58,835 bases of DNA from Candidatus Faecousia excrementigallinarum (GTDB lineage: Bacteria; Bacillota; Clostridia; Oscillospirales; Oscillospiraceae), in NCBI GenBank assembly GCA_018713285.1, contig DVFK01000080.1, forward strand, positions 1 through 58,835. Reading direction: 5' to 3'. Made by a program: the position numbers and the translations under genes. This document shows positions 16,121 to 26,029 of the stretch, piece after piece. Below the pieces are notes generated by a model, which was not told the DNA's origin, searched no databases, and worked only from the letters and a program-made list of their open reading frames with translations. Position 1 is the first letter of the stretch, and each line of letters begins with the position of its first letter.

Positions 16121-18156
16121 GCTCTATCCTTCCCTTCTTCAATCCACTGGGGCTTGGTATCGTCCATGGGCAGGGGGCGGTCTGTCCGCCAGAATACCGG
16201 CAGGGTTTCCAGGGGGCATTTCAAGGTGTGCCAACGGCCGCCTTCATAGGCAAGGCCGTCCTCCAGTCCCTGCCAGCTGCCCTCTGGTAGGTACACCCGG
16301 CGGGTTTCGTTGTCACCGCCGAACACCGGGGCCACCAGCAGGGCGGGTCCGAAGTAATACTCATCCCAGATGGTGGAAACGGTGGGGTCCTGGGGGTGCT
16401 CCAGCACCAGAGGCCGGAGGAAGGGCAGGCCCTCCCGGACACACTGCCGGGCGGTTTCCAGAATGTAGGGCATGAGGCGGTACCGCAGCCGGATGTAGTG
16501 GGTGAGGATGGCCTCGGCTCTGGGGCCGTAGGCCCAGGGCTGCCGGTCGCTGGTGCCGTGGAGACGGCTGTGGGAGGTGAAGAGGCCAAACTGGCACCAC
16601 CGGACGAACACATCCTCCCGGATTTCTCCGTAGAAGCCCCCCATGTCGTGGCTCCAGAAGGGAACGCCGCTCATGGCCATGGAAAGACCGGCCCGGAGGG
16701 TGCCTGCCATGCCTTCATAGCAGGAGCGGGGGTCTCCCGACCAGCACACCGGGAATTTCTGCATTCCGGCGGCGCCGCTTCTGCCCCACACCAGGGCTTT
16801 TCCTGTGACCTCCTTTACCACGGAGCTTACCAGCTCGTTGTAAAGGACGGAGTAGAGGTTTCGCATCTGGGCACCGGTGCAGCCGTTGGAAAACAGGGCG
16901 TCCACCGGGATGTCCTCGCCGAAGTCGGTTTTCAGCACGTCCACCCCTTCTCTCAGCACAGTCCGGAGCTTATCGGCAAACCAGCCGCAGGCCTGGGGGT
17001 TGGTTACGTCCAAAATGGCACAGTAGGGGAGAAGGCCGTGCCACAAATCGGCGGTGTAGGGCTCACCCTGGGCATTCTTGGCAAAGTACCCTTGGGCAGC
17101 ACCCTCCTGATACATTTCCGTGCAGATGGTGACATAGGGGTTCATCCACAGGCAGACCTTGAAGCCGTCTTCATGGAGAAGCCGGAGCATCTCCTGGCGG
17201 TTGGGGTACTGGGCGTCGTCCCACACAAAGTCGCACCACATATTCTCCCGGAGCCAGTAGCAGTCAAAGTGGAGCACGTCACAGGGAATCTGCTTCTCCC
17301 GGAAAATCCGGGCGTCGGTCATCACCGCTTCCCGGCTGGCGCCCTGGAAGCCGGTGGAGTACCACAGACCGAAGGACCAATCCGGGGGCAGCACCGCAGG
17401 GCCGGTGAGCTGCATGAAGCCGCTTACCACCTGGGCGGGGGTTCCCACAAAGAAGTAATACTCGCAGGAGGTGCCGGGGGTCTGGACATACAAGGAGGCG
17501 TTGGAAAGCTCCCCGATGGAAAATACCACCTTCTGACGGCTGTTGACGAAGAGGCCGTAGCCCCGGCTGCTCACATAAAAGGGGATGTTCTTGTAGCTGG
17601 CCTCGTCCCGGCAGCCCAGGGTGTCCCGGTTCCACATGGCAATCCGCTGACCTCTCCGGTCAAATTCTCCGAACCGCTCTCCCAGGCCGTAGATGTGCTC
17701 GTCATAGTGGAGCCGGGGACACAGGGCAGCGGCAGTTCCTTCCGGGGTTTCCACAAAGCCCACCGGGGGAATCTGCTGCATTCCCTCTCCCACCGAGTCC
17801 ACATCCTCCGTCTGCTCCCGGTAGACCAGCTGTCCCTGGGCGTTTTCCAGGGTGAGGGAGAAGGGGGCATGGGTAAGGCGCAGGGAGAAGTCCTCCGTTT
17901 TCAGAAGAGACCCGGTATCATCCTGGGAAAGCTGGGCGGTGACAGGGGCTTTTTCTCCCACTGCGTCACCCAGGGGCGGCTCATAGGCATTTTCGTACAC
18001 CCGGAGCCGGAGAATCCGGCTGTCTACCGGGGTAAATTCCAGGAAAAAGGGCTTGTCCCCCGTTTCCCCCCGGAACAGGAGGCACCCTTCCGGGGCCTTC
18101 TGGGGGGTGAGGGTCTTGGGGAAGCGGCAGGTGTTTTCCAAATACAGGTTCTGCAT
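16117..18156 (-). CDS. Alpha-xylosidase-like glycoside hydrolase GH31
   Basis: A 679-residue GH31 enzyme. The nucleophile is D411 in VLKTDFGEDIP, the KTDFGE form typical of YicI-type alpha-xylosidases; the probable acid/base is D475 in CWSGD. The N-terminal beta-sandwich (about 1-250), TIM barrel (about 255-590) and C-terminal beta domain follow the family plan. There is no signal peptide, so it acts in the cytoplasm on imported oligosaccharides. An AAGGAG ribosome-binding site lies 7 nt before the start. Alpha-xylosidase activity is inferred; alpha-glucosidase activity is possible. Confidence 0.88.
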   Translation of the reverse strand: MQNLYLENTCRFPKTLTPQKAPEGCLLFRGETGDKPFFLEFTPVDSRILRLRVYENAYEPPLGDAVGEKAPVTAQLSQDDTGSLLKTEDFSLRLTHAPFSLTLENAQGQLVYREQTEDVDSVGEGMQQIPPVGFVETPEGTAAALCPRLHYDEHIYGLGERFGEFDRRGQRIAMWNRDTLGCRDEASYKNIPFYVSSRGYGLFVNSRQKVVFSIGELSNASLYVQTPGTSCEYYFFVGTPAQVVSGFMQLTGPAVLPPDWSFGLWYSTGFQGASREAVMTDARIFREKQIPCDVLHFDCYWLRENMWCDFVWDDAQYPNRQEMLRLLHEDGFKVCLWMNPYVTICTEMYQEGAAQGYFAKNAQGEPYTADLWHGLLPYCAILDVTNPQACGWFADKLRTVLREGVDVLKTDFGEDIPVDALFSNGCTGAQMRNLYSVLYNELVSSVVKEVTGKALVWGRSGAAGMQKFPVCWSGDPRSCYEGMAGTLRAGLSMAMSGVPFWSHDMGGFYGEIREDVFVRWCQFGLFTSHSRLHGTSDRQPWAYGPRAEAILTHYIRLRYRLMPYILETARQCVREGLPFLRPLVLEHPQDPTVSTIWDEYYFGPALLVAPVFGGDNETRRVYLPEGSWQGLEDGLAYEGGRWHTLKCPLETLPVFWRTDRPLPMDDTKPQWIEEGKDRA

Positions 18157-18168
18157 AGCGATGCTCCT

Positions 18169-19260
18169 TTACGCTTTGAAATGGGCGGCGGTGTAGGCAA
18201 TGAGGCGCTCTGCCTCCTGCTGGCTCTCCGCTTCTGTGTGGATATACAGGCCCCGGGCGGAGAGGCTGTCCAGCAGCTTGGGCAAATCCTCCGGGGGCGT
18301 CATGACAATCAGTCCCACACCGGCCTTCTGAATCCGCTGGAGGGTGTCCAGGTAGTGGACCGGGGAGGGCTGGCCTGCCACATTGGTCCATTGGATGGCT
18401 TTCAGGCCGGGAAGGCTCAGAATCATATCCAGGTGGCGGATCTGCTCGGCGCCGTCAAAATGGTACACCGGGTAATCCAGCCAGGCGCATTGCTCCTCCA
18501 GCTCCGGCATCACCACCTGGGCGTACATGGCGGGAGAGAGCATGACGGACAGGTCGCACTGCATCTGCATGAGCTTTCCCGGCGCCCACAAATCCATCCA
18601 GGCGTGGACGGTGCCGCCGCAGTCCTCCCGGCTGATGTCATAAAACTTCTGACAGGAGTCCTTCCAGCCGGCGTTTACGATTTTGATGGCTTCCAGCACC
18701 TGGTCCGGGTCGTCTGCCAGATCCATCAGCACGTTTTCTGTGCCGCACAGGTGGCAGATGGCGTCCAGGGTGCCGCAGCTGTCGGGCATTCCCACAAAAT
18801 ACCGTCCCTCCGCCTCGTCCACCAGCCGCTGGGCAATTTCCAGGTGGGGCCGCAGCCGCTCCGGCTGATACCGGAAGCCCTCCGGGGCGGTGTCCGGGAG
18901 AATGGGGTTAAACCAGATGGTGTCCCGCCCATATTCCGGCTGGGCGCCGAAGTAGTTGCAGTGGCCGCTGGTGCCGTAGTTCTGGAAAACCGCCGGCAGA
19001 GCCTCCCCTCCGAAGAAGGTCTGGCTCATCTCCTCCACCCGCTCCCGGCAGATGGTCTCCGGGTCCGTCCAGTGGCGGACAAGGGCGGCTTTGTCGCCGT
19101 GATACTCCCGGGTATTCAGGAAGGGGGACACGTTGGCGCCGGGGATTTTGGGGGCTTTGATGGAGATACAGGGACGGTCCACAATTTCCCGCTCCCAGAA
19201 AGCCCCCAGCCGCTCCAAGGCCTGGGGCAAATCCGGCTTCCACAAGGTAGGCTGAATCAT
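18169..19260 (-). CDS. URO-D superfamily protein B
   Basis: A 363-residue protein of the uroporphyrinogen-decarboxylase-like family, judged from the barrel segments PVYHFDGAEQIRHLDMIL and LKAIQWTNVAGQPSPVHYLD. It lacks the RQAGR motif of HemE and the HxC...C zinc motif of cobalamin methyltransferases; YHFDG stands where HxCG occurs in relatives. Function unknown. It is the first gene of the minus-strand operon, with AAAGGAG before its start and a LacI-type operator 23-38 nt further upstream. Confidence 0.65.
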   Translation of the reverse strand: MIQPTLWKPDLPQALERLGAFWEREIVDRPCISIKAPKIPGANVSPFLNTREYHGDKAALVRHWTDPETICRERVEEMSQTFFGGEALPAVFQNYGTSGHCNYFGAQPEYGRDTIWFNPILPDTAPEGFRYQPERLRPHLEIAQRLVDEAEGRYFVGMPDSCGTLDAICHLCGTENVLMDLADDPDQVLEAIKIVNAGWKDSCQKFYDISREDCGGTVHAWMDLWAPGKLMQMQCDLSVMLSPAMYAQVVMPELEEQCAWLDYPVYHFDGAEQIRHLDMILSLPGLKAIQWTNVAGQPSPVHYLDTLQRIQKAGVGLIVMTPPEDLPKLLDSLSARGLYIHTEAESQQEAERLIAYTAAHFKA

Positions 19261-19282
19261 AAAAGGACTCCTTTCTATGATA

Positions 19283-19298
19283 GATAAAACGCTTTATC
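19283..19298. promoter_or_regulatory. LacI-type operator 1 (minus-strand glycan operon)
   Basis: GATAAAACGCTTTATC, a near-perfect palindrome upstream of the URO-D B gene. On the minus strand TTTGTT lies 17 nt before GATAAA, so the operator may overlap the -10 element. A CCCGAAT sequence immediately upstream is shared with operator 2. Confidence 0.75.
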
Positions 19299-19454
19299 AA
19301 AATTCGGGAAGAAAAAACAAAGCGCCGAAGGGCGGCCTTGTATCCAAGTAAAATATACCATTTTCCCAAGGCGATGTAAAGATTTTTCCTGTTCCCCGAA
19401 GCATTTTCATGGAAATGCTGAAAATCAGCCCCCAATTTTGTATAAACTGCCCCA

Positions 19455-20100
19455 GCGGGCAGGCGGCGGCCAATGCCCGCCGGGGTGCCCCCGGTGGCAA
19501 TGCGCACGGTGGCTTTCAGCAAATCGTTACTGCCCCTCCAGCGCCCGGTATCGGCGGGCAGTGCCCGCAGCCAATTTCGCACGGTGGCTTTCTACTACTC
19601 GTCACTTCCCTGACCCGCCCGGTATCGTTACTGTGGTGGAGGTCGGGGTGTTGATAACCTCTATCAAGTACCACCCCAAAATCAAACCGTCAGCTTACCG
19701 CCCGCTGGCTCCCTCAGTCACCTGCGGTGACAGCTCCCTCCCGGAGGGAGCTATAGGGCTTGTACCTTGTTACATTGGTTTGTGCTTTTGGGGAAGTGCC
19801 TGCTGTGGAATCCCTCAGTCAAAAATCAAAGATTTTTGCCAGCTCCCTTTGGCAAGGGAGCCTTTGCGGGCAGTGCCTGCTGACAATTTTGCACGGTAGC
19901 TTCCTACTACTCGCTACTTCCCTGACCCGCCCGCCGGGGTGCCCCCGGTGACAATACGCACGGTAATCTTCAGCAAATCGTTACTGCCCCTCCGGTGCCC
20001 GGTATCGGCGGGCAGTGCCCGCAGCCAATTTCGCACGGCAGCTTTCTACGAATCGTTCTTTCCCTAACCCGCCCGGTATCGTTCTATGGTGCGATACCGG
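19455..20100. repeat. Intergenic repeat mosaic, copy 5
   Basis: The largest repeat field between genes. It contains several GGCGGGCAGTGCCCGCAGCC and GCCCGGTATCG modules (about 19450-19640 and 19870-20100), the CTCAGTCACCTGCGGTGACAG hairpin module (about 19708-19752) and a CTCAGTCA module whose stem is CAAAAATC-AAA-GATTTTTG (about 19818-19842) before CTTTGGCAAGGGAGCC. No gene is seen between 19300 and 20155. Confidence 0.85.
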
Positions 20101-20106
20101 ATTTTA
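20073..20106 (+). terminator. Repeat-derived hairpin with T-tract
   Basis: CCGGTATCG, 10-nt loop, CGATACCGG, then ATTTTA. Same module as at 13827 and 26276. Confidence 0.5.
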
Positions 20107-20117
20107 CTATAAAGGAT

Positions 20118-20149
20118 AACTGCCGACCCATTTTCATGGGCCGGCAGTT
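20118..20149 (-). terminator. Terminator of the giant surface protein
   Basis: AACTGCCGACCCA against TGGGCCGGCAGTT with one mismatch, 6 nt beyond the stop of the surface protein gene. The T-tract on the minus strand is short. Confidence 0.6.
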
Positions 20150-20155
20150 TGGGGA

Positions 20156-23100
20156 TTAGTGGGTGTTGTGCTTGCGACGCTGGAGAACCAGCAGGATGGT
20201 CACAGCAGATGCAGACATAAACATCAGCAGCAGAACCGTGGCCAGGGCGAAGGTTTCGCCGGTCTGGTCGGGGCCGTCAGGATCGGTGGGCTCCTTGGTG
20301 TCCTCGGGCTTGGTGGTCTCCGTGGGGTTGGAGGGATCGGAAGGCTCGGAGGGCTCGGAGGGATCCGTGGGCTCAGAAGGATTGGAGGGATCGGTGGGCT
20401 GGGAAGGATCGGTAGGATCGGTGGGTTCGGAAGGATCGGTAGGATCAGTGGGATCAGTGGGGTCCACCGGGTCCGTGGTCTCTTCCGGTACCTGGAAGAT
20501 CTCCACCTCGTAAATGTCCGCAGCGCCGGTGATTTCCAGCCGGATGGTGTCAGCGGTGGTTTCGGAGAAGGAAATCAGGTTGAAGCCCTGGCTCAGCTCC
20601 GTAACCTCGGCCACCTGGTCATCCCCCAGGAACACTTTGACGCTCTCGGGCACCTGGTCCCCAATCCATACCTGCACGCCGGAGATTACTTCCCCGGATG
20701 CCAGCTGGAAGGTGACGGATTCGGTGCCGCCGGGTACCACCCAAGCCTTGCCGTCGTCCAGCTTGCCGTCTACCATGTTGTATACGGTGTCGGCGGTGGC
20801 GGTGAAGGTCTGGTAACGGCCGGGCTCACCCACGTGGCCCAGGCCGAAGCCTGCGGTGGGCAGGGGCTCCCAGCTAAAGTCCACGGTGGCCTTGTCCCCT
20901 CTGTCCTGGTCGGTGTGGACCTTCATCCAGCCGGTGCCCAGGTCTTCAATGTGTCCCGTCAGGTTGTCCGGGTTGGTGTCGTCCACCTTGCCGAAGAACT
21001 CGTCGGCTCCGGCGGAAATGCTGCTGCTGGTGGCCCAGCGGTAGTGGGCACCTGCCACCTGTCCGGGAACCTTATCCGGGTTCACGGTCTCCTGGGTGGC
21101 GCAGACGGCGTAACGCTTGCCGGCTTCCAGGACGAACCGTCCGCCATCGGCGGTATACATCTGGATTTCATAGGGGATACCGAAGCCGCCCTCGGTAATC
21201 TCCTCCTTGGTCAGGGTGCCGTAGGCCAGAGCCTTCCCCACGGGAGTGCTGCCGTCGGCGCTGACCTCGCTCAGGTATACCTTGAAGTCGTGGTAGTCCT
21301 GAGGCCAGCAGGACTGGTCGTTTACGTTGATCATCAGCTCCACAGACTCCAAAGTGGCATTGGCGTCGATGGTGGAAGAGATGACCGTGAGGTTCTTGCC
21401 CTCGAAGGTGGTTTCTGCTGCGTAGTTGCCGGTGTTCAGGGTGGCAAAGCCATACAGGGCTACGGCGCTGTTGCCGCTGTGCTGGAATACCACCCGGACA
21501 GCCTCGGCGTTCACCATGTCAAAGGCGATGGTGTTCTTGCCGCTGGTGATGTTCACCGCCCGGCGGACATTGGCGGCGTCCTTCCAGGTGCCGTCTTCCA
21601 GATACTGGACGGTGTAGTCCTGGGGAAGGGCCACGGCGGAGTTGCCGTTGAGGGAAGCCAGCAGGCTCAGCTCAATCCGGTTTACATAACGGCTTTCGGG
21701 GTACTGCACGCCGTAGTAGCTGGTGGTGCCGGTGGCAGATACCCAGTAGGCGTTGGGATTGATGGTCTCGCCCACAGGTGCGGAGGCGTTGGCTCCTTCT
21801 CCTGCTTCGCTGGAGACGGCGGTGCCGGTGGTGGACAGGTTGGGTCCGTAGACCGGAGCCACCTCGCCGGTGTAGACGGATTTCAGGCCGTCCACCCACA
21901 GGTAGGTGCCGTCGCCGCTGGTTTCGGCAATGATTTCAATGTAGTTGATGTTGGAAAGGTCCGGCTCACCGGTGCGGGTCATGGTCCAGTTGGCATCTCC
22001 GGCGTAGGGGATGTACATGGGAACCCACTCGGTACGCCACTGACCGGCCTTGATGTCCGCAAAGTTCAGGGGGGACAGGAAGGTGTCGTTGGCCTGGTAG
22101 GTGAAGTAGTTGTTCTCGTCGGTGTAGAGCTTCACGGTGGGGGAGTTGGCGGAGAACCAGTTCCGCTCGTCGTGAATCCGGGCGCTGAAGGCAAGGGCTG
22201 CATCCTGGCTGAAATCTGCACCCAAATCCTTGGTGGCGGGGTAGGTCAGGGAGTTGACGCCCTTGTGGGAGGTGACGGAAATGGAGTGGTCGCCGTCAAT
22301 GTTGTAGTAGGTCTTGAAGGTGGCCCATTCCTTTACCTCCGGGATGATGGCCTCCTGGACACCGCCCCGGTCGTCCTGGCCGCCGTTGACGCCGGAACCG
22401 AAAATCCAGTTCTCGGAGCTGTCCTCGGTGCCGATTTCCTCGCCCTCTGCCACCACATTGATGTTCACCCAGGCAATGTCGGACCACTCGCCATCGGTGA
22501 CGGTGAGGCCCACGTCATAGTAGCCGGGCTTTTCAAAGGAGAAGGTGACGGTCTCGGTGGTAAATACGGTGGCCTTGGAGCCAAAGTCGTCGCCCATGCT
22601 CCAGCGATAGGTGAGGTTGCCGCTGGCGGACTGGGAGTCCTTGGCGGAGAAGGTAATCTTCTCGCCCACCTGGAACTGGGTCTTGTCCACGGAAATCACA
22701 GCGGTGGGAGCGGTGGCTTCGTAGGTCTCCCGGTCGGCAATGTAGGTGCCCTCATGTTCGAACACATTGGTCACAGGATACTTGCCGTTGGGGTTGGCGT
22801 ATACGCCGTCAATCACGTTGCCCTCCAGCTTGTTGCCGGACAGGTCCACCCAGTCCACAGAGTCCAGATAGATGGCTGCGCCTTCACCTGCACCCTTGGC
22901 GGTGTTCTCGATGATGTTGTTCTGGATGAGGATGTGGCCTGCCACATACCCATCGGTGCGCTTGCTCACGTCGTAGCGGATGGCGATGCCGGAGCCGTTG
23001 TTGTTGTGGATGTGGTTGCCCACCAGCTCCACGTGCTCGGCGGTGCCGTTGAGGTACACGAGACCTCCGTTACCGGCACCCCGCTCGGCGGCGTTTGCCG

Positions 23101-25942
23101 GCATAATGCCGTTGTAAGCCACCTCGTTGTAGTAGAGGCTGGACTCATCGGTGCCGCCCATCCAGAAGCCGTAGCTGGAGTAGTTGGCCTTGTTGCCGAT
23201 GAAGTAGTTCCGTCCGGCCCAGCTCTCCACGGCGTTGTTGTTGGCAAAGGAGGTGTCGTTGTTTGCAAATACGTTGCCTTCGCAGGACCAGCCGTTGCCT
23301 ACCCGGATGAAAATGCCGTCGCCGCCGTGGGTGAAGTCATTGTCATAGAAGTAGTTGTAGTTGGAGCCTGCCTCCATCAGCTGGCTGGTGGAGTCCCGGG
23401 CGTGGACTTCGTCGTAGGCATCAATCCGGATGCCCCAGCTGAAATTGTTGCTGCGGATGTCGTTGTGGCTGGAATTCCACATCTCCAGACACACATCGGA
23501 GCAGACGGAGAAGTCGTTGTTTACAATGGTGTTGCCGTTGCTGTACTTGAGGTACAGGCCGTTGGCGTTGTTGTTGGCAATGTTGTTCCGGATGGTGGAG
23601 TTGTGAACGGATACCAGGGTCACAGCGCCGCCCAGCTGGTCACCCCAGCCGCCGTTGGGGTCGGTAAAGTTGTTGGACAGGTTGTTGTCCTCAATTACCA
23701 GACCGGAGGAGTTGGTGATATACATGGCATCGTGGAAGCCGCTGATGGTGAAGCCCTTGATGGTTACATTGGAAACACCGTCGGCCTGGATGCCCACGCC
23801 CTGGAACCGGGAAGTGGGGATGGCATAGGTGGTGCGGTCGAAGGGCTTGTTCTTCATGCCGTTTTCTACCCGGACGCCGTCGCCGTAGGACACATCCCAC
23901 CAGTAGTAGACCTTGGACTCTGCCAGGTCGCTGAAGGTCCGGACCCCGTCCTCAAAAAGCTCTATGGTGTCGATTTTCAGACCCAGGTCCCCAGGAACGG
24001 CACCGCCTGCCTCATAGGCAATGCGGATTTTCACGGTCTTGCCGGAATAGGCGGACAGGTCAGCGGTGAGGGTGCTCCACTCGCTGGTGACGTCGGTCTT
24101 GGAGGCCACCTGGGTGAAGTCCGTGCCGTTTTCAGATACGTACACCTTCATGGCGCCGGAGAAGTTGTCGGCCTTTACATCCAGGCTCAGGCGGATGGTG
24201 CCGGCGCTGCCCATATCCCAGGAGCGGGTCAGCATGTAAACCTGCTGGCCGTCTGCGGCGTTGAGCTGGTAGGCGTAAGCGCCGGTGGTCACGTTCTCAA
24301 GGAGGGTTTCCGGGGCGGCGTTCTGGATGACCACGCCGGTGCCGTCTACGGTGATGTTGCTGCCGGCAATGAGGATGCCTTCCTCGGCACCGCCAAAGTC
24401 ATAGACGCCGGGCTTGAACACCGTATCCTGGGTGATGACCATGCCGGGAACGGGGATGACCTTGCCGTCCTCGTCCAGGATGGACAGGCTGACGGTGCCG
24501 GTGGCGCTGCCGCAGGTGGCCTGAATCTGCACCACGCCGGGGCCCACTGCGGTGACGGTGCTGCCTTCCACGGTAGCCTTGGTCTCATCCAGAGAGGTAT
24601 AGGTGACGGTCTGACCCTCCATCACTTCCCCGTACTGGTCGGTGACCACGGCGGAGAGCTCTGTGGTGCCGCCGATTTCCAGCATGGAGGACTCTGCCTT
24701 TACGGTGATGGTGGTGGGTTCCGGCTCGGGAGGCAGAGCCTCGCCGTAGTTGACCTTCATCCGGCCGGTGCCCAGGTCTTCCACCACCCAGTTATTCTCG
24801 GTGATGTTGTTCACATCGGAGCCGTTGGCGGTCTTGCCGAACTGCTCCCCGGTCTCATCGGCAGCAGCCACGCTGCCGGTGGCCCAGCCATAGCAGTCAT
24901 AGCCGCCGTGGAGGGACAGGGGCGTTTCCATGGTCATGGCCACAGCGTACCGCACGCCTTCTTCCAGCTCGCAGGAGATGGGGACGTTGAAGGGCTCGTT
25001 GGAGGTGATGTTCTCCGCCGGGACGGTGGTCTGCACCAGGGGATCCCCGGTGGGCAGGCCTTCGTCGTTGGTGGCAAAGACTGCCACAATCAGGTCGTGA
25101 ATCTCCTCCAGGCCGCTTTCGCCGCTGTGGTCAAACTTGGCTACCCGCAGATCCAGGGAGCGGAGGTCTGCGGTCTGGTTGGAGGTGAAGGACTGCCAGC
25201 GCCATTCGTTGCCGGTGGCACCGAAGCCGAAGCCGTTGGCAGAGGTTTCAAAGGAGTAGTCGATGGTCATGGGGGCTCTCTGGTAGTACACCTTCATCCA
25301 GGCGGTGCCCAGGCCGCTTTCGTCTACCCAGTTGATGGGGTCTACGCCGCTGGTCTTGCCGAAAAATTCAGCCTCGTTCCGGGTGCCGCAGAACCAGTCG
25401 TAGCACTGGCCTTCGCCGGTGGTGTCGCCGCCGTTGCCGGTGACCTTGCTGGATTTGAGCACCACGGCATACTGCTTGCCGGCTTCCAGCTCATAGGTCA
25501 GCTCCAGGCGGGTAATCATGTCGTCGGTGACGGTCTGTCCGGCTACGGCGGTGTTCACCTGGTTGCCGGAGAGGGTGGTGCCTACCGCCAGAGGTTCGCC
25601 GGTGGGCATACCGTCTGCCACGGCGTAAAGTTCTGCGTGGAGGTCAATGAAGGCTTCCGTTACCGCATCCTTCTTCAGGAGCACCACTTCCACAGCCTCC
25701 ATGGTGCCGTCCTTGGTGGCGGTGAAGGTCTGCCAGCGGTACTCGTTGCCGGCCAGGGCGAAGCTGTAGCCCCAGTCCGCCAGCTGGTCAAAGGAATAGT
25801 CGATGACATTGGGGTCGTATCCTGCGGGGGGCGCATTTTGGGGGGAGGCATCGGTGCCCACGGCTGCCACGGAGGTCAGACCGCCGGATGCCAGACACAG
25901 CTCCAGCAGGATTGCCAGAAAGCGTGTAAATGCGTTTTTCAT
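20156..25942 (-). CDS. Giant multidomain surface protein with beta-helix, PKD, Big and discoidin-like domains
   Basis: A 1928-residue secreted protein. Order (approximate residues): signal peptide 1-27; two copies of a 170-residue domain (GNEYRWQTFTA ... LGTAWMKV) 45-415; Big-type Ig domain 420-505; galactose-binding-like sandwich 545-660; right-handed parallel beta-helix 690-1060 rich in NNxxSNN-type turns; PKD 1080-1165; second sandwich 1180-1350; F5/8 type C-like domain 1365-1490; third copy of the 170-residue domain 1500-1665, and a shorter fourth near 1670; Pro-Thr-Asp/Ser spacer; C-terminal transmembrane helix and RRKHNTH tail. PDQTGE replaces a standard LPXTG. The start at 25942 gives AAAGGA a 7-nt spacing. 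Probable role: binding, and possibly cleaving, an extracellular glycan; the beta-helix could be a lyase or hydrolase, but no catalytic motif is identified. Confidence 0.82.
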   Translation of the reverse strand: MKNAFTRFLAILLELCLASGGLTSVAAVGTDASPQNAPPAGYDPNVIDYSFDQLADWGYSFALAGNEYRWQTFTATKDGTMEAVEVVLLKKDAVTEAFIDLHAELYAVADGMPTGEPLAVGTTLSGNQVNTAVAGQTVTDDMITRLELTYELEAGKQYAVVLKSSKVTGNGGDTTGEGQCYDWFCGTRNEAEFFGKTSGVDPINWVDESGLGTAWMKVYYQRAPMTIDYSFETSANGFGFGATGNEWRWQSFTSNQTADLRSLDLRVAKFDHSGESGLEEIHDLIVAVFATNDEGLPTGDPLVQTTVPAENITSNEPFNVPISCELEEGVRYAVAMTMETPLSLHGGYDCYGWATGSVAAADETGEQFGKTANGSDVNNITENNWVVEDLGTGRMKVNYGEALPPEPEPTTITVKAESSMLEIGGTTELSAVVTDQYGEVMEGQTVTYTSLDETKATVEGSTVTAVGPGVVQIQATCGSATGTVSLSILDEDGKVIPVPGMVITQDTVFKPGVYDFGGAEEGILIAGSNITVDGTGVVIQNAAPETLLENVTTGAYAYQLNAADGQQVYMLTRSWDMGSAGTIRLSLDVKADNFSGAMKVYVSENGTDFTQVASKTDVTSEWSTLTADLSAYSGKTVKIRIAYEAGGAVPGDLGLKIDTIELFEDGVRTFSDLAESKVYYWWDVSYGDGVRVENGMKNKPFDRTTYAIPTSRFQGVGIQADGVSNVTIKGFTISGFHDAMYITNSSGLVIEDNNLSNNFTDPNGGWGDQLGGAVTLVSVHNSTIRNNIANNNANGLYLKYSNGNTIVNNDFSVCSDVCLEMWNSSHNDIRSNNFSWGIRIDAYDEVHARDSTSQLMEAGSNYNYFYDNDFTHGGDGIFIRVGNGWSCEGNVFANNDTSFANNNAVESWAGRNYFIGNKANYSSYGFWMGGTDESSLYYNEVAYNGIMPANAAERGAGNGGLVYLNGTAEHVELVGNHIHNNNGSGIAIRYDVSKRTDGYVAGHILIQNNIIENTAKGAGEGAAIYLDSVDWVDLSGNKLEGNVIDGVYANPNGKYPVTNVFEHEGTYIADRETYEATAPTAVISVDKTQFQVGEKITFSAKDSQSASGNLTYRWSMGDDFGSKATVFTTETVTFSFEKPGYYDVGLTVTDGEWSDIAWVNINVVAEGEEIGTEDSSENWIFGSGVNGGQDDRGGVQEAIIPEVKEWATFKTYYNIDGDHSISVTSHKGVNSLTYPATKDLGADFSQDAALAFSARIHDERNWFSANSPTVKLYTDENNYFTYQANDTFLSPLNFADIKAGQWRTEWVPMYIPYAGDANWTMTRTGEPDLSNINYIEIIAETSGDGTYLWVDGLKSVYTGEVAPVYGPNLSTTGTAVSSEAGEGANASAPVGETINPNAYWVSATGTTSYYGVQYPESRYVNRIELSLLASLNGNSAVALPQDYTVQYLEDGTWKDAANVRRAVNITSGKNTIAFDMVNAEAVRVVFQHSGNSAVALYGFATLNTGNYAAETTFEGKNLTVISSTIDANATLESVELMINVNDQSCWPQDYHDFKVYLSEVSADGSTPVGKALAYGTLTKEEITEGGFGIPYEIQMYTADGGRFVLEAGKRYAVCATQETVNPDKVPGQVAGAHYRWATSSSISAGADEFFGKVDDTNPDNLTGHIEDLGTGWMKVHTDQDRGDKATVDFSWEPLPTAGFGLGHVGEPGRYQTFTATADTVYNMVDGKLDDGKAWVVPGGTESVTFQLASGEVISGVQVWIGDQVPESVKVFLGDDQVAEVTELSQGFNLISFSETTADTIRLEITGAADIYEVEIFQVPEETTDPVDPTDPTDPTDPSEPTDPTDPSQPTDPSNPSEPTDPSEPSEPSDPSNPTETTKPEDTKEPTDPDGPDQTGETFALATVLLLMFMSASAVTILLVLQRRKHNTH
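20320..20475 (-). repeat. Tandem codon repeats for the PT-rich wall spacer
   Basis: Short degenerate GGATCNGTNGG/GGNTCNGAAGG units encode DPTDPTDPSEPTD-type repeats near the C-terminus of the surface protein. Copy number is likely to vary between strains. Confidence 0.8.
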
Positions 25943-26010
25943 AGCCATGTCCTTTCTTGTGTTTTGTTTCGTTCCGCAGCCAAACAGATAGAAACAATGG
26001 TTTTTCTTTG

Positions 26011-26028
26011 TGATAAAACGGTTTATCA
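26011..26028. promoter_or_regulatory. LacI-type operator 2 (giant surface protein)
   Basis: TGATAAAACGGTTTATCA, 70-86 nt upstream of the surface protein start and almost identical to the sites at 19283 and 35519. On the minus strand a TTTGCT-16-GATAAA promoter would overlap it; an alternative promoter TTTACA-17-TATGCT lies further upstream (26103-26131). Confidence 0.8.
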
Positions 26029-26029
26029 T

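Noticed and set aside
16396-19287. A 963-codon open frame on the plus strand opposite GH31 and URO-D B
   Set aside because: It spans two well-supported minus-strand genes and their junction and shows no recognisable domain.
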